Part shown: one piece after another, positions 6,704-15,904 of the stretch
Layout of the letters: each line of letters starts with the position of its first letter
How positions within the stretch are numbered: the stretch's first letter is position 1
From: Actinomycetota bacterium
GTDB lineage: Bacteria > Actinomycetota > Nitriliruptoria > Nitriliruptorales > Nitriliruptoraceae
Assembly (NCBI GenBank): GCA_019347575.1
Contig: JAHWKY010000020.1
Coordinates: forward strand, 1-64,000
DNA: 64,000 nucleotides
Direction: 5' to 3'
Translations under genes and position numbers: made by a program
The notes under the pieces: model-generated
The model's input: the letters and a program-made list of their open reading frames with translations, nothing else
What the model was told of the DNA's origin: nothing
Database searches by the model: none

Positions 6704-8653
6704 CCCCCACAACAACTCGCGGAGTCCGGAGTTGCGCGCGACGCCTCGCTCGACCCCGGCACGGACCGAGGCCTCGGTCCCGAGCACGGTGAGGCGCTGT
6801 TGCGCGCGGGTGACTGCGGTGTACAGCAGCTCGCGGGTCAGCACGCGCGAGGTCGGGTCGGGCAAGACGACGACCACGTGGCCGAACTGGCTGCCCTGGC
6901 TCTTGTGGATCGTCATCGCGTGGACCGTCTCGACGTCCTCGAGACGGGTGGGGCGGAACAGGCGCGCCCCGTCCGGTCCGGGGAACGCCACGACGAGGCG
7001 GTCGTCGTCACCCACGACGGTCACGCCCTGGTCGCCGTTCCACAGCCCGAGGCGGCGGTCGTTGCTGGTGACGAGCACGGGGCGGCCCTCGTGCCACGTG
7101 CGGTGGGGGGCGAAGCCCGGTGCGGCCGCTGTGAGCCACGACTCGATCAGTGGCACCCACCCCGAGACGCCGGCGGGGCCCCGGCGGTGCCCGCAGAGCA
7201 CGCGCAGCTCGTGCAGGTGGGCGAGTGCCTCGTCGACGCGCCCAGCCATCGCCGCGCGCACGACCGCCCCGCCGGCGCCGCACACCGCGTCGTGCACCGT
7301 GCCGAGGTGGTCGGCGCTGCGGTCGGCATCTCCGGGCGCGTCGAGCCAGGTCAGGTCGTCGTAGCCGCCGCGCAGCACGTCGACCGCGGTGTCAGCGTCG
7401 CCGGACCTGGCCGCGGTGGCCAGTGCGGCGATCCCCGAGTCTTCGCGGAAGCGGTGCACCCGGGTCAGCACCACGATGCCAGCGGCGATGGCGCCGTGCG
7501 GCTCCGCCGGAGCCGCAGCGGTTCGGGCACCGTCGCTGGCGCGGACCGGTCGCTCCGGATCGCTGCCACCTGCGCCAGCGGTCGCTGCGGGACCGACGAT
7601 GTCGCCGAACACGGTGCCCGCCTCGACCGACTGGAGCTGGTCGGGGTCCCCCACGAGCACGATGCGGGCGTCCTCCCGGAGCGCGTCGAGCAGCTTCGCC
7701 ATGAGCGCGAGCGACACCATCGAGGTCTCGTCGACCACGATGACGTCGTGGGGGAGGGGGTCCTCGGCGCGGTGGCGGAAGCGCGTGGGGTTGCCCGGGT
7801 TCCAACCGAGCAGACGGTGCAGGGTCGTCGCGGTCGACCCGCGTAGCCGGTCGCGCACCTCGTGGGACGTGTCGAGCTCGCCGGCGGCGTCGTGGATCGC
7901 GACCGTCAAGCGGTCGGCGGCCTTCCCGGTCGGTGCGGCCAGGCCGACCCGAGGCGCCCGCGCCCCGCCTACCTCGGCCACCTCGTGCAGCGTCGCGAGT
8001 AGCCGCGCGACCGTGGTGGTCTTGCCCGTGCCCGGCCCGCCGGCGATGACCGCGACCCGGCGGCGGACGCCGGTCTCGGCAGCCACACGCTGGCGATCGT
8101 CGTCCTCGACGCCAGGGAAGAGGCGGTCGAGGATGGCGGCGAGCGCGCGGTCGTCGACCCGCGCCTCGGCGAGCTGCGCCCGCCGCTCCAGCTCGGTCGC
8201 CACACGCCGCTCGTAGCGCCAGTAGCGGTCGAGGTACAGCCGCGTGTCGACGAGCGTGAGCGGCTGGTGCCCGGCGCTCACCGCGTCGAACAGGGTGGGC
8301 TCGCCGTCACGGTCCGGCGTCCCGATCGCGACGGCGGGGGAGCTGCGCACGAGCTCGACCCAGTCGGCGAGGTCGGGCCAGGCCAGCGCGTCGGTGGGAA
8401 CGGTCGCGTCGTCGTCGGGCGCGACCGTGTCGGCGACCGTCGCGAGGTCGGCGCAGACGTGACCGAATCGGGGCGCGCGGACGGTCAGGGCGATCGCGAG
8501 CAGGACGTCGTCGCGGTTCTCGCCGGTCAGCCGGCAGATGACGCGTGCGGCGTGGACGTCCGCGGGTCCGAGGATGCCCGCCGCGTTGAACGGTGCGAGG
8601 CGCTGCGGTGGGCGTGCGACCGAGCGCACGTCGGAGGGTTCGCGCTCGATCAT
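6701..8653 (-). CDS. recD: Exodeoxyribonuclease V alpha subunit RecD
   Basis: A 650-residue superfamily-1B helicase, the fast 5'-3' motor of RecBCD in double-strand-break repair. Walker A is GGPGTGKTTT near residue 204, and Walker B/DEAD-like VIVVDETSM is near 304. GDPDQLQSVEAG follows as motif III, and MTIHKSQGSQF (near 580) and YTAVTRA form the C-terminal helicase motifs. The first 150 residues match the RecD N-terminal domain that contacts RecC. It is the last gene of recC-recB-recD. Its ribosome-binding site is one arm of a perfect hairpin in the recB-recD gap, which may throttle its translation. Confidence 0.95.
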   Translation of the reverse strand: MIEREPSDVRSVARPPQRLAPFNAAGILGPADVHAARVICRLTGENRDDVLLAIALTVRAPRFGHVCADLATVADTVAPDDDATVPTDALAWPDLADWVELVRSSPAVAIGTPDRDGEPTLFDAVSAGHQPLTLVDTRLYLDRYWRYERRVATELERRAQLAEARVDDRALAAILDRLFPGVEDDDRQRVAAETGVRRRVAVIAGGPGTGKTTTVARLLATLHEVAEVGGARAPRVGLAAPTGKAADRLTVAIHDAAGELDTSHEVRDRLRGSTATTLHRLLGWNPGNPTRFRHRAEDPLPHDVIVVDETSMVSLALMAKLLDALREDARIVLVGDPDQLQSVEAGTVFGDIVGPAATAGAGGSDPERPVRASDGARTAAAPAEPHGAIAAGIVVLTRVHRFREDSGIAALATAARSGDADTAVDVLRGGYDDLTWLDAPGDADRSADHLGTVHDAVCGAGGAVVRAAMAGRVDEALAHLHELRVLCGHRRGPAGVSGWVPLIESWLTAAAPGFAPHRTWHEGRPVLVTSNDRRLGLWNGDQGVTVVGDDDRLVVAFPGPDGARLFRPTRLEDVETVHAMTIHKSQGSQFGHVVVVLPDPTSRVLTRELLYTAVTRAQQRLTVLGTEASVRAGVERGVARNSGLRELLWG

Positions 8654-8654
8654 G

Positions 8655-8693
8655 CCTCCCCCCTTGAGGGGGGAGGGGCCGGCGTTGCCGGCC
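8655..8693. promoter_or_regulatory. Two perfect hairpins in the recB-recD gap
   Basis: CCTCCCCCC/GGGGGGAGG (8655-8663 with 8668-8676, TTGA loop on the plus strand) is followed by GGCCGGC/GCCGGCC (8677-8683 with 8687-8693). On the recD mRNA the first hairpin ends immediately before the start codon and contains its purine-rich ribosome-binding site. Confidence 0.6.
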
Positions 8694-8714
8694 TGGGGGG
8701 TGGACTCGGAGTCG

Positions 8715-11700
8715 TCACGCCGCGATCTCGGCGCCGTCGAGCAGGTCGCTGAGTCCGGTCACGAGGGCGCTCGGCGGCCGCCAGGTGAACACTCCGCAGA
8801 CGTCGTCGCCGACCGTGGGCGTGTCCGCGCCCAGCATCCCGCGGACGAACAGGTAGAGCACGCCCCCGAGGTGGCGGGCCGCGTCGTAGCCGGCAACGCG
8901 CCAGCGCAGGTAGCGGTGCAGGGCGGCGCTGTAGAGCAGCGCCTGCAGCGGGTAGTGGCTGTGGCGCATGGCCTCGGCGAGGGCGGCGGGGCGGTAGTGC
9001 CACGCGGTCAGCGGCTCGTCGCGGGGCGCCAGTCGGTTGGTCTTGTGATCGACGACGACGTAGCGATCGTCCACTCGGAGCACCACGTCGATGCTGCCCG
9101 TGAGGAAGCCGCGGAGGTCCCGCTCGAGCATCCAGGTGGGCAGGTCGTCGGCGTAACCGGCGAGGGGGTCGGTGTGGGGGAGGTGGGTGCGGAGCAGGTG
9201 GGCGATGTCACCGACCCGGACCCGCGTCGTGGGCGTGACGCCTCCGGCGAGCGGCAGCTCGAAGGCCATCTCGTCACGCCGGTCGCGGCGGGGGAACGAG
9301 GCGAGCGTCCGCCCGTCGGTCAGAGGGCCGAGGGGGGTCGCGATCACGTGCATCAGTGCCGAGACCCACGGGGCGGCGTCTGCGATGTCGAGTTGGCGCC
9401 GCTGCGCCTGCCGCGCGACGTGGGTCGTCAGCTCGTCGTCGAGGTCGTCGGCGGCCCAGTCGGATCCCTCGAGCACGGCGTGCACGAAGGTGCCGACCTC
9501 GGCTCCGCCAGCCAGATCGCTCCAGGGTGATGCGTGCGCGTGCAACGACGCCAGATCGTCATCCGCCACGAGCGGGATCACGGATGGCTCGTCGTCGGTG
9601 GTGTCGGTCTCGGGTTCGCTGGCGACCTTGCGCTCGACGTCACTACGGGGATCGGCCGCGACCGCGCTGTAGGAGGTGCGGTGCCACGCGGTGTCGATGG
9701 GGCGCTCGAACGGCGCCGCGCGCAGGTCCGGCTGGGCCGCATCCCGGGGCGACCACGGTCCCGCGACCGGCTGCGGTGGTGTGGTCTCGACCACGAACGT
9801 CCCCTCGGCACGTCCCTCGATGGAGCGGCACAGCTCGAGGATGCGGTCGTCGTCGAGCACCCGCGAGGGGTTGGTCGTCACGCACGTGTCGCGCCCCACC
9901 CGGTTCAACAGCACCCGCCCCATCGCGGACCACTCGGGCTTGCCGGCGGGGGCGTAGTAGGCGACGACCTGGTGCTCGGCGCGGGTGAGCGCGACGTAGA
10001 GCAGCCGCAGCTGCTCGCCGCGCTCCTCGTGCTCGGCGCGTTCCCGGTGCGCGTTCGCCTCGGGTGTGTCCTCCCCGCCGACGTCGATCGTGCGCGCCCC
10101 GTCGGGGCCGTGGAAGGAGTGGATGTCGGTCTCGAACCCGCCGGACGACCACAGGAAGGGCACGTAGACGATGGGGAACTGCAGGCCTTTGGCACGGTGG
10201 ATGGTGAGGATCTGCACCGCGTCGTCGTCCGATTCGAGCCGGCGCAGCTTCTCGTCGTCGCCTTCGGCGGTGCGACGCGCCTCGTCGATGCGCGCCCGCA
10301 GCCACGACGTCAGCGCCGTGGGTCCGAGATGCTCGGCCGCGGCGGCCGCGTGGAGCTGCTCGCCGATGTGCTCGAGGTCGGTGACGTGGCGCTCGCCATC
10401 GGGGCGACCGAGCAGCCGCGCGTGGACCCGCTGCTGCAGGACCACGGTCCGCAGCAGCGAGGTGACATCGCGGTTGCGCAGCACGTCGGTCCAGTGGTGG
10501 ACCGCGTCGTGCAGGTCGTCCCAGTCGTCGTCGCTGGCTGCCGCGACACGGTCACCGTTCCAGCCCACGAACGCCGACAGCGCCAGGGCCCGGACCCGCG
10601 CCCCCGACGCGGGGCGCTCGATCGCCTCGAGCAGCCGGAGCCAGTCGCTCGCCGCGGCGGTCTCGAACACGCTGCCGACACCGTTGATGATCGCGGGCAC
10701 GCCCGCGGCCACGAGCGCGGCGTGGACGCGCGCGGCCTCGTCGTTGCTGCGCACCAGCACGGCGACGTCGCCGGGGGCGACGCGGTCCCGGCGCTCGGTG
10801 CCGTCGGCGTCGCGGTCGACGATGTGGGCATCGGAGGACAGCAACGTGACGATGTCGTCGGCGACGTCATCGGCGATGTGGTTGCGCGCCTGGTCGGCGT
10901 TGATCTTGCGCTGGTACACGCGCATCCGATCGTGACGGGGGACCAGGCGCAGACGGAAGGCCGCGTCGACCGGCGCCCCCACGAGCCTCGGGTCGGCGTG
11001 CGCGGGCGCGTGATCGACCGGGCGGAACGCGATGTCGTCCTCGCCGAACGTCGCGCCCGCCAGGACGCACTCGAGGGCTCGCAGCAGGCGCGCGTCGGAG
11101 CGCCAGTTGGTCCCCAGCGTCCGGCGCGTGACCGATGGCGTGCGGACGGCGGCGAGGTAGGCGTACACGTCCGCGCCACGGAAGGCGTAGATGGCCTGCT
11201 TGGGATCTCCGATGAGCACGAGCGCGGAGCCGTCGGCATCCTCGAACGTGGCCCGCAGGATGTCCCACTGCACCGGGTCGGTGTCCTGGAACTCGTCGAT
11301 CAACGCGATCGTGTAGTGGTCGCGGATCGCCCTGCGCACGTCGTGCCCGCGCGCCTCGTCGAGGACGGCCGCACGCAGCCGCGTGAGCAGGTCGTCGTAG
11401 CTGATGCGGCGGCTGCGACGCTTGCGTCGTTCGGCGTCGTCGCGGATCGCGTACGCGAGGTCGACCCGCAGCCGCGCGATGGGGTTGTCGGTCTGGAGGG
11501 GTAGCAGCGGGGTGATGGGGTTGCCCATCACCACACGGGCGATCTCGAGCGCCTTCCGGCGAGGCAACTGCCCATCGCCGCCACCGTGGAAGCGCCGGAC
11601 GAGGCAGTCGTCGACGGTCTCCTCGACGAGGTCCGCGAGGTCCTCGACCAGCTCGGCATCGCGCTCCAGGTCGCTGGCCAGCCCCAGGCCCTGCAGTACG

Positions 11701-12092
11701 TGCTGGCAGAAGCCGTGGATCGTGCTGATCGTCGCGGCGTCGAACTCCGTCAGCGCCTCGCTCAGGCGGGCGTGACGCAGAGCCAGCTCGTCGTCCTCGA
11801 CGTCGGCGATCAGCCCGAGCACCGGATCGCTGGTAGACGGCGCCCCGCCCGCCAGTACGGCCTCGAGGTGGGTCGTGGCGGTCACGAGACGACGCCGCAC
11901 GCGTTCGCGCAGTTCCGCGGTCGCCGCGCGCGTGAAGGTGAGGATGAGCAGCTGGGGCAGCCGCGCGTGTCCTTCGGCGACGTAGCGGGTGGCGAGGCCG
12001 GCGATGGTGTAGGTCTTGCCGGTGCCCGCGCTCGCCTCGAGGACGGTCGTGCCCCGAGGGAGCGGGTCGGTCAGCGACATGACGTCCGTCAC
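8715..12092 (-). CDS. recB: Exodeoxyribonuclease V beta subunit RecB
   Basis: A 1125-residue helicase-nuclease. ASAGTGKTY near the N-terminus is Walker A, LTFTRAATAELRERV is motif Ia, and IDEFQDTDPVQW is the UvrD-type motif II. LTIHRAKGLQFPIVYVP and YVALTRAEHQ are motifs V and VI. The C-terminal SIDVVLR...YVVVDHKTN is the PD-(D/E)XK nuclease site of RecB. GTG 12092 overlaps the recC TGA (GTGA), and AAGGA lies 6 nt before it, so the two subunits are probably translationally coupled. An ATG 12 nt further in (MSLTDPLPRG) is an alternative start. Confidence 0.95.
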   Translation of the reverse strand: MTDVMSLTDPLPRGTTVLEASAGTGKTYTIAGLATRYVAEGHARLPQLLILTFTRAATAELRERVRRRLVTATTHLEAVLAGGAPSTSDPVLGLIADVEDDELALRHARLSEALTEFDAATISTIHGFCQHVLQGLGLASDLERDAELVEDLADLVEETVDDCLVRRFHGGGDGQLPRRKALEIARVVMGNPITPLLPLQTDNPIARLRVDLAYAIRDDAERRKRRSRRISYDDLLTRLRAAVLDEARGHDVRRAIRDHYTIALIDEFQDTDPVQWDILRATFEDADGSALVLIGDPKQAIYAFRGADVYAYLAAVRTPSVTRRTLGTNWRSDARLLRALECVLAGATFGEDDIAFRPVDHAPAHADPRLVGAPVDAAFRLRLVPRHDRMRVYQRKINADQARNHIADDVADDIVTLLSSDAHIVDRDADGTERRDRVAPGDVAVLVRSNDEAARVHAALVAAGVPAIINGVGSVFETAAASDWLRLLEAIERPASGARVRALALSAFVGWNGDRVAAASDDDWDDLHDAVHHWTDVLRNRDVTSLLRTVVLQQRVHARLLGRPDGERHVTDLEHIGEQLHAAAAAEHLGPTALTSWLRARIDEARRTAEGDDEKLRRLESDDDAVQILTIHRAKGLQFPIVYVPFLWSSGGFETDIHSFHGPDGARTIDVGGEDTPEANAHRERAEHEERGEQLRLLYVALTRAEHQVVAYYAPAGKPEWSAMGRVLLNRVGRDTCVTTNPSRVLDDDRILELCRSIEGRAEGTFVVETTPPQPVAGPWSPRDAAQPDLRAAPFERPIDTAWHRTSYSAVAADPRSDVERKVASEPETDTTDDEPSVIPLVADDDLASLHAHASPWSDLAGGAEVGTFVHAVLEGSDWAADDLDDELTTHVARQAQRRQLDIADAAPWVSALMHVIATPLGPLTDGRTLASFPRRDRRDEMAFELPLAGGVTPTTRVRVGDIAHLLRTHLPHTDPLAGYADDLPTWMLERDLRGFLTGSIDVVLRVDDRYVVVDHKTNRLAPRDEPLTAWHYRPAALAEAMRHSHYPLQALLYSAALHRYLRWRVAGYDAARHLGGVLYLFVRGMLGADTPTVGDDVCGVFTWRPPSALVTGLSDLLDGAEIAA

Positions 12093-15000
12093 GACAGATC
12101 CTTCACGGTCTCGCAGCTGACCAGGGGGTGCCACAGGCTCGCGGCGAGGTGCAGCAGACGGCTGTCCTGGTCGATCTGGCTCAGCAGCGCCGCCTCGACC
12201 TTCTTGGCCTCGTCGGCGATCAGGTCGAGAGGTGGGGGATCGGTCTTGCGGTGCAGCCACTCCGCCCGCTCGAGAGCGGCCCGCGACACGAGGGCTGCCA
12301 GCGCATCGCTGCGCTCGTCGTCGCGCACCGACCGGCGTGCGAGGTCGGCGAACGGTAGAGCGCGCCCGAACGCCAGCACGTGGTAGTCATCGGCGTTCTC
12401 CGACCACGATCGGTACGGCGTCGCCTCCCAGCGCTTGGTGGCGTAGGCGTCCGGCGGCTTGTTGTGCAGGATCGACTCGAGGCACGCCAGCGCGGTGTCG
12501 CACGGCAGCGGCAGCGGCTCGCACAGTCCCCGGTCGTACAGGGCGACGAGCCGCTGCAGGTGCATCCGCGCGTCGTCGTGGCTGGTACCGGTGAGGACCG
12601 ACACCGATGCCCCGTCCCCGCCGCGCTGGCGCCGCCCCGCCGTCACGACCGTGAGGTCTCGGTCAGGCTGAGCGACCGTGGCGGCCAGCAGGTGCACCCA
12701 CGACTCCAACCGATGCTTGGCGCCGAGCCGGCTGTAGCGCAGCGCCGTCGCGACGGCGCCCCGGACGCCGGAGATCGCCCCGACGATCGTGCGCCCGTCG
12801 TCGAGGTCGACGGTGACGTCGAGCGTCTCACCTGCGCCGGGCTTGGCGCCGTGGTCGGCTGCGAGCGCCAGGATCGAGTCGGTCGTGGCAGTGATCTCGC
12901 TGAGGTCCTCGTCGGCGAGCGCCCCGGGAGGCAGCACGCCCCGAGCGCGGAGCGTCGCGATCACGTGGTCGCGCTCGTGACCCGCGATCGCGGCGTCGAT
13001 GAAGCGCTGGCCGACCTCCCACTTGGCCAACCCGTCGAGATCGATCGGGATGGCGTCGGAGGGCTCCTCGGCGCTCGACGGCAGCGACACCTGCATGCGC
13101 GTCCGCACGAACGCCTTGACCGGATGGGCCAGGAACGCGATCAGATCGCGCAGCTCGATGGTGTCCGCGTCGTCGGCGGAGGTCAGCGGGGCGGTGAGGA
13201 AGGCCGGTGCGGGCTCGCGCTCGGCCAACGACGCGCGCGCGGCGTCCAACCCGTCGGCGTCGAAGCTCCAGGGGCCAGGGACCCCGAGCATGCCGTCGCG
13301 GTAGTTGCGCGCGTCGAACGGCTGCAGCGGGTGGTGGATGGTGATGCGCTCGCTGGCCGGACCACCGTCCGACGTGCGCACGCTGCGGTCGATGACATCG
13401 CACAGCTCGCCGAGAGGGACCGCCGGTGGACGCGGCTCGTTGGTGCGCTCGTCACGGGCGCGGTAGGTCACGATGAGCTGCTCGGTGGCGGCGAGGACGG
13501 CGTCGAGCAGCAGCTGACGGTCCTCGGAACGGGGGTCGCGATCGCCGACGCGGGGCGCGCGGTCCACGAGGTCGTCGCTGTCGGAGATACTGCGGCGTGG
13601 GAAGCTCTCGTCATCCAGCCCGAGCAGGCACACGAGGCGGTGGGGGACCGAACGCATCGGGACGAGCGTGCACACGACCAGGTCACCGGTGCGCTGCCCG
13701 GCACGGCTCGGCCGCCCCGCGAGCCGGTCGGCGAGCAGCGAGCGCACCTCGGCCAGCGACAACGGCACCGCACTGGGCACACCGTCGCGCGACGCCTCGG
13801 CGACGACGTCGTCGAGCACGTTCGCGAGCTGCACGCGCTGCCAGCGCGTCTCGAAGCGGGTGGCGGTCAGCGCGTCGGCGACCGCGGTGATCGCGCCGCG
13901 CCACGCCCCGATGGGCTGGCCGGCGCGCAGCGACGCGACGGCGTCGGCGAGCCGCTCGACGAACTCGACGAAGCGTCCACCGAGGTCGACATCGGTGCCC
14001 TCGATGCCGTCGTAGGGGGCGGTGTCACCCACCAGGCGGAACTCCTCGTCGGCCATGGCGACCCCGAGGAGCAGTCGGTCGAGCCCGGCACGCCACGAGT
14101 TGGCGTCGATCGGGGGCAGGTCGTGCTCGGCGCGGTGAGCCCCGTCTATGCCCCAGCGGACGTTGAGGTCGGCGACCCACGCCTCGAGGCGCTCGACCGC
14201 GTCGTCGTCGAAGCCGAAGCGGTCCCGGACCGGCTCGCGGGTGGCGAGATCGAGCACCTCGGACGCGGTGAGCCGGCCGTCGGCGAGATCGAGCAGGTCC
14301 GCGACGACGCGGAGCAGCGGGTTGGTGCGCCGGATCGAACGGTCGGCCAACCGCACCCGCAGGTCGGGTCGGCCGGGACGGTCGTCGTCCGCGACGGCCT
14401 GGGCTCCGAAGACGGCCTCGATCAGCGGGGCGAAGTCCTCGATGTCGGGGCACATCACGATGATGTCGCGCGGTTCGAGCGTGGGGTCGTCGGCGAGGGC
14501 GTGCAGGACGGCGTCGCGGAGCACCTCGACCTGTCGCGTGCGGCCGTGGCAGCCGTGGATCTGCACCGACCGGTCGTGCTCGTCGAGGGCGGGGCGCTCG
14601 GCGCCGAGCGCCGGCAGCGGCCGGTCCTCGACGATGTCCCGCTGCAACCGACCCAACAACGTGAGCGGTTGCGACCCTCCTGCGGATCTCCGTTCGGGCT
14701 CGACGCGAGGCGCCATCGACGGCGCGGATGCGCGGTCGCCAGAGGAGAGCACGAGTTGCATCTCGCGGGCGTCGCGGCCCCACGAGCGCACGATCGGGTG
14801 CCGTGCCGCCTCGCGGGTGGGGTCGTGCTCGCGCAAGGGCAGGGTCGCCCCGTCGGTGCGCTCGCGGATGGCATCCCAGAGCACGGGCGAGGAGTGGAGC
14901 AGCAACAGGTGCACGTCGCGGTGCAGCGCCAGGGCCTCGAGCACCTCGACCGAGCTCGCGGGGATGGCGGTCAGACCGAACAGCGCGATGCGCTCGGGCA

Positions 15001-15640
15001 GCTCGACCGTCCGGGGCGTGCTCCGCAGGACCTCGACGCATCGCGCCAGTCGTTGCGCGGGCGATGGTCGCCCGACGTATGCGTTCACCGCACGCCACAG
15101 GCGGGGCTGCCACACGAGGTCGGGGCGCAGCGGCTCCCCGTCGGCACCCACGTCGCGCTCGTGGAGCCACGCCCGCAGCATCTCGGGGCGGTGCACGCCG
15201 TAGCGGTCGAAGAGGTCGGCCACGTGCCGCAGCGCGGCGAAGCGGCGGTTGGAGGGTCCCCCCGCATCGCCGAGGTGCGCCGCCAGCGGGCCGAGGCTGG
15301 CGGGTGCGACCTCGGTCGTGGCGACGAGCTCGAGCAGCGACCACACGAGCCGATCGGGATGCCAGGGGTCCTCGTCGGGGTCGGTCCCCGTCGTCGTCGC
15401 GAGGACGTCGCCGACGAGGCGCATCGGGAACGGGAAATCGATGTTCGCGGCGACGCCGTCAGCGCCCCGGGATCCGACCCCGAGGCGGGTCGCGAGCTCC
15501 TGGGCGATCCACCGCTCGATGCCGCGCGAGTGGACCGCCACGACCTCGGTGGCGAGCGGATCGGCGAGCGGCTCACGGAGCACGTCAGCGAGCGCCCCGA
15601 CCAGTCGGTCGGAGCGTTCGGCGCGGTGGATGTGGAGCAC
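12089..15640 (-). CDS. recC: Exodeoxyribonuclease V gamma subunit RecC
   Basis: A 1183-residue protein. Beginning at GTG 15640 it reads LHIHRAERSDRLVGALADVL, exactly the style of RecC N-termini; longer readings add sequence unlike the family. GGGGAGG lies very close (3-4 nt) upstream. VVAVHSRGIERWIAQELATRLG and IDFPFP are conserved RecC segments. RecC is a catalytically dead helicase-nuclease that holds RecB and RecD and recognises Chi-like sites. It is first in the operon recC-recB-recD. The promoter is probably in the 15.70-15.75 kb region on the minus strand, next to a long inverted repeat. Confidence 0.93.
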   Translation of the reverse strand: MLHIHRAERSDRLVGALADVLREPLADPLATEVVAVHSRGIERWIAQELATRLGVGSRGADGVAANIDFPFPMRLVGDVLATTTGTDPDEDPWHPDRLVWSLLELVATTEVAPASLGPLAAHLGDAGGPSNRRFAALRHVADLFDRYGVHRPEMLRAWLHERDVGADGEPLRPDLVWQPRLWRAVNAYVGRPSPAQRLARCVEVLRSTPRTVELPERIALFGLTAIPASSVEVLEALALHRDVHLLLLHSSPVLWDAIRERTDGATLPLREHDPTREAARHPIVRSWGRDAREMQLVLSSGDRASAPSMAPRVEPERRSAGGSQPLTLLGRLQRDIVEDRPLPALGAERPALDEHDRSVQIHGCHGRTRQVEVLRDAVLHALADDPTLEPRDIIVMCPDIEDFAPLIEAVFGAQAVADDDRPGRPDLRVRLADRSIRRTNPLLRVVADLLDLADGRLTASEVLDLATREPVRDRFGFDDDAVERLEAWVADLNVRWGIDGAHRAEHDLPPIDANSWRAGLDRLLLGVAMADEEFRLVGDTAPYDGIEGTDVDLGGRFVEFVERLADAVASLRAGQPIGAWRGAITAVADALTATRFETRWQRVQLANVLDDVVAEASRDGVPSAVPLSLAEVRSLLADRLAGRPSRAGQRTGDLVVCTLVPMRSVPHRLVCLLGLDDESFPRRSISDSDDLVDRAPRVGDRDPRSEDRQLLLDAVLAATEQLIVTYRARDERTNEPRPPAVPLGELCDVIDRSVRTSDGGPASERITIHHPLQPFDARNYRDGMLGVPGPWSFDADGLDAARASLAEREPAPAFLTAPLTSADDADTIELRDLIAFLAHPVKAFVRTRMQVSLPSSAEEPSDAIPIDLDGLAKWEVGQRFIDAAIAGHERDHVIATLRARGVLPPGALADEDLSEITATTDSILALAADHGAKPGAGETLDVTVDLDDGRTIVGAISGVRGAVATALRYSRLGAKHRLESWVHLLAATVAQPDRDLTVVTAGRRQRGGDGASVSVLTGTSHDDARMHLQRLVALYDRGLCEPLPLPCDTALACLESILHNKPPDAYATKRWEATPYRSWSENADDYHVLAFGRALPFADLARRSVRDDERSDALAALVSRAALERAEWLHRKTDPPPLDLIADEAKKVEAALLSQIDQDSRLLHLAASLWHPLVSCETVKDLS

Positions 15641-15741
15641 GATCCTCCCCGTTGGCGGCTGCGTCGGCTCGCCGGCGTCGTCCCGGCGGCGATCCCCGTG
15701 CCCACCGGCGACAGAGTACGGGGCAGCTGTGACAGCGCCCC

Positions 15742-15826
15742 CTAGGAGGGTGGTGCCCAACTGTGGCGCACGTCTGGCCGGTCCAGATCGCCCAGCCGCA
15801 CACCACGCTGAGCACCACCCTCCTAG
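15742..15826. repeat. Perfect 15-bp inverted repeat in the recC/kinase divergent gap
   Basis: CTAGGAGGGTGGTGC (15742-15756) and its exact complement (15812-15826) flank 55 bp that can fold further, including TCTGG-CCGGT-CCAGA. It lies upstream of both recC and the histidine kinase. It may be an attenuator, a terminator or a protein-binding site; the sequence alone does not decide. Confidence 0.6.
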
Positions 15827-15850
15827 CCTCCGTTAGGGTGAGCTCGGACT

Positions 15851-15877
15851 TCAAGTTCCCCGGCATCCGGCCGAAAG
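15851..15877 (+). promoter_or_regulatory. FliA/WhiG (sigma-28)-like promoter
   Basis: TCAAGTTC (15851-15858), 11 bp, then GCCGAAAG (15870-15877). The known sigma-28 pattern is TAAAGTTT-N11-GCCGATAA, and the spacing here is exact. It precedes the histidine kinase start at 15905. A second site of the same pattern lies at 27882-27908. Confidence 0.5.
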
Positions 15878-15904
15878 ATGTACCGAGGGAAGAAGGGGAG
15901 TCCT

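Noticed and set aside
12380-15745. 1121-codon plus-strand open frame
   Set aside because: It mirrors recC, which is unmistakable on the minus strand; the plus reading is Arg/Gly/Val-rich without motifs.
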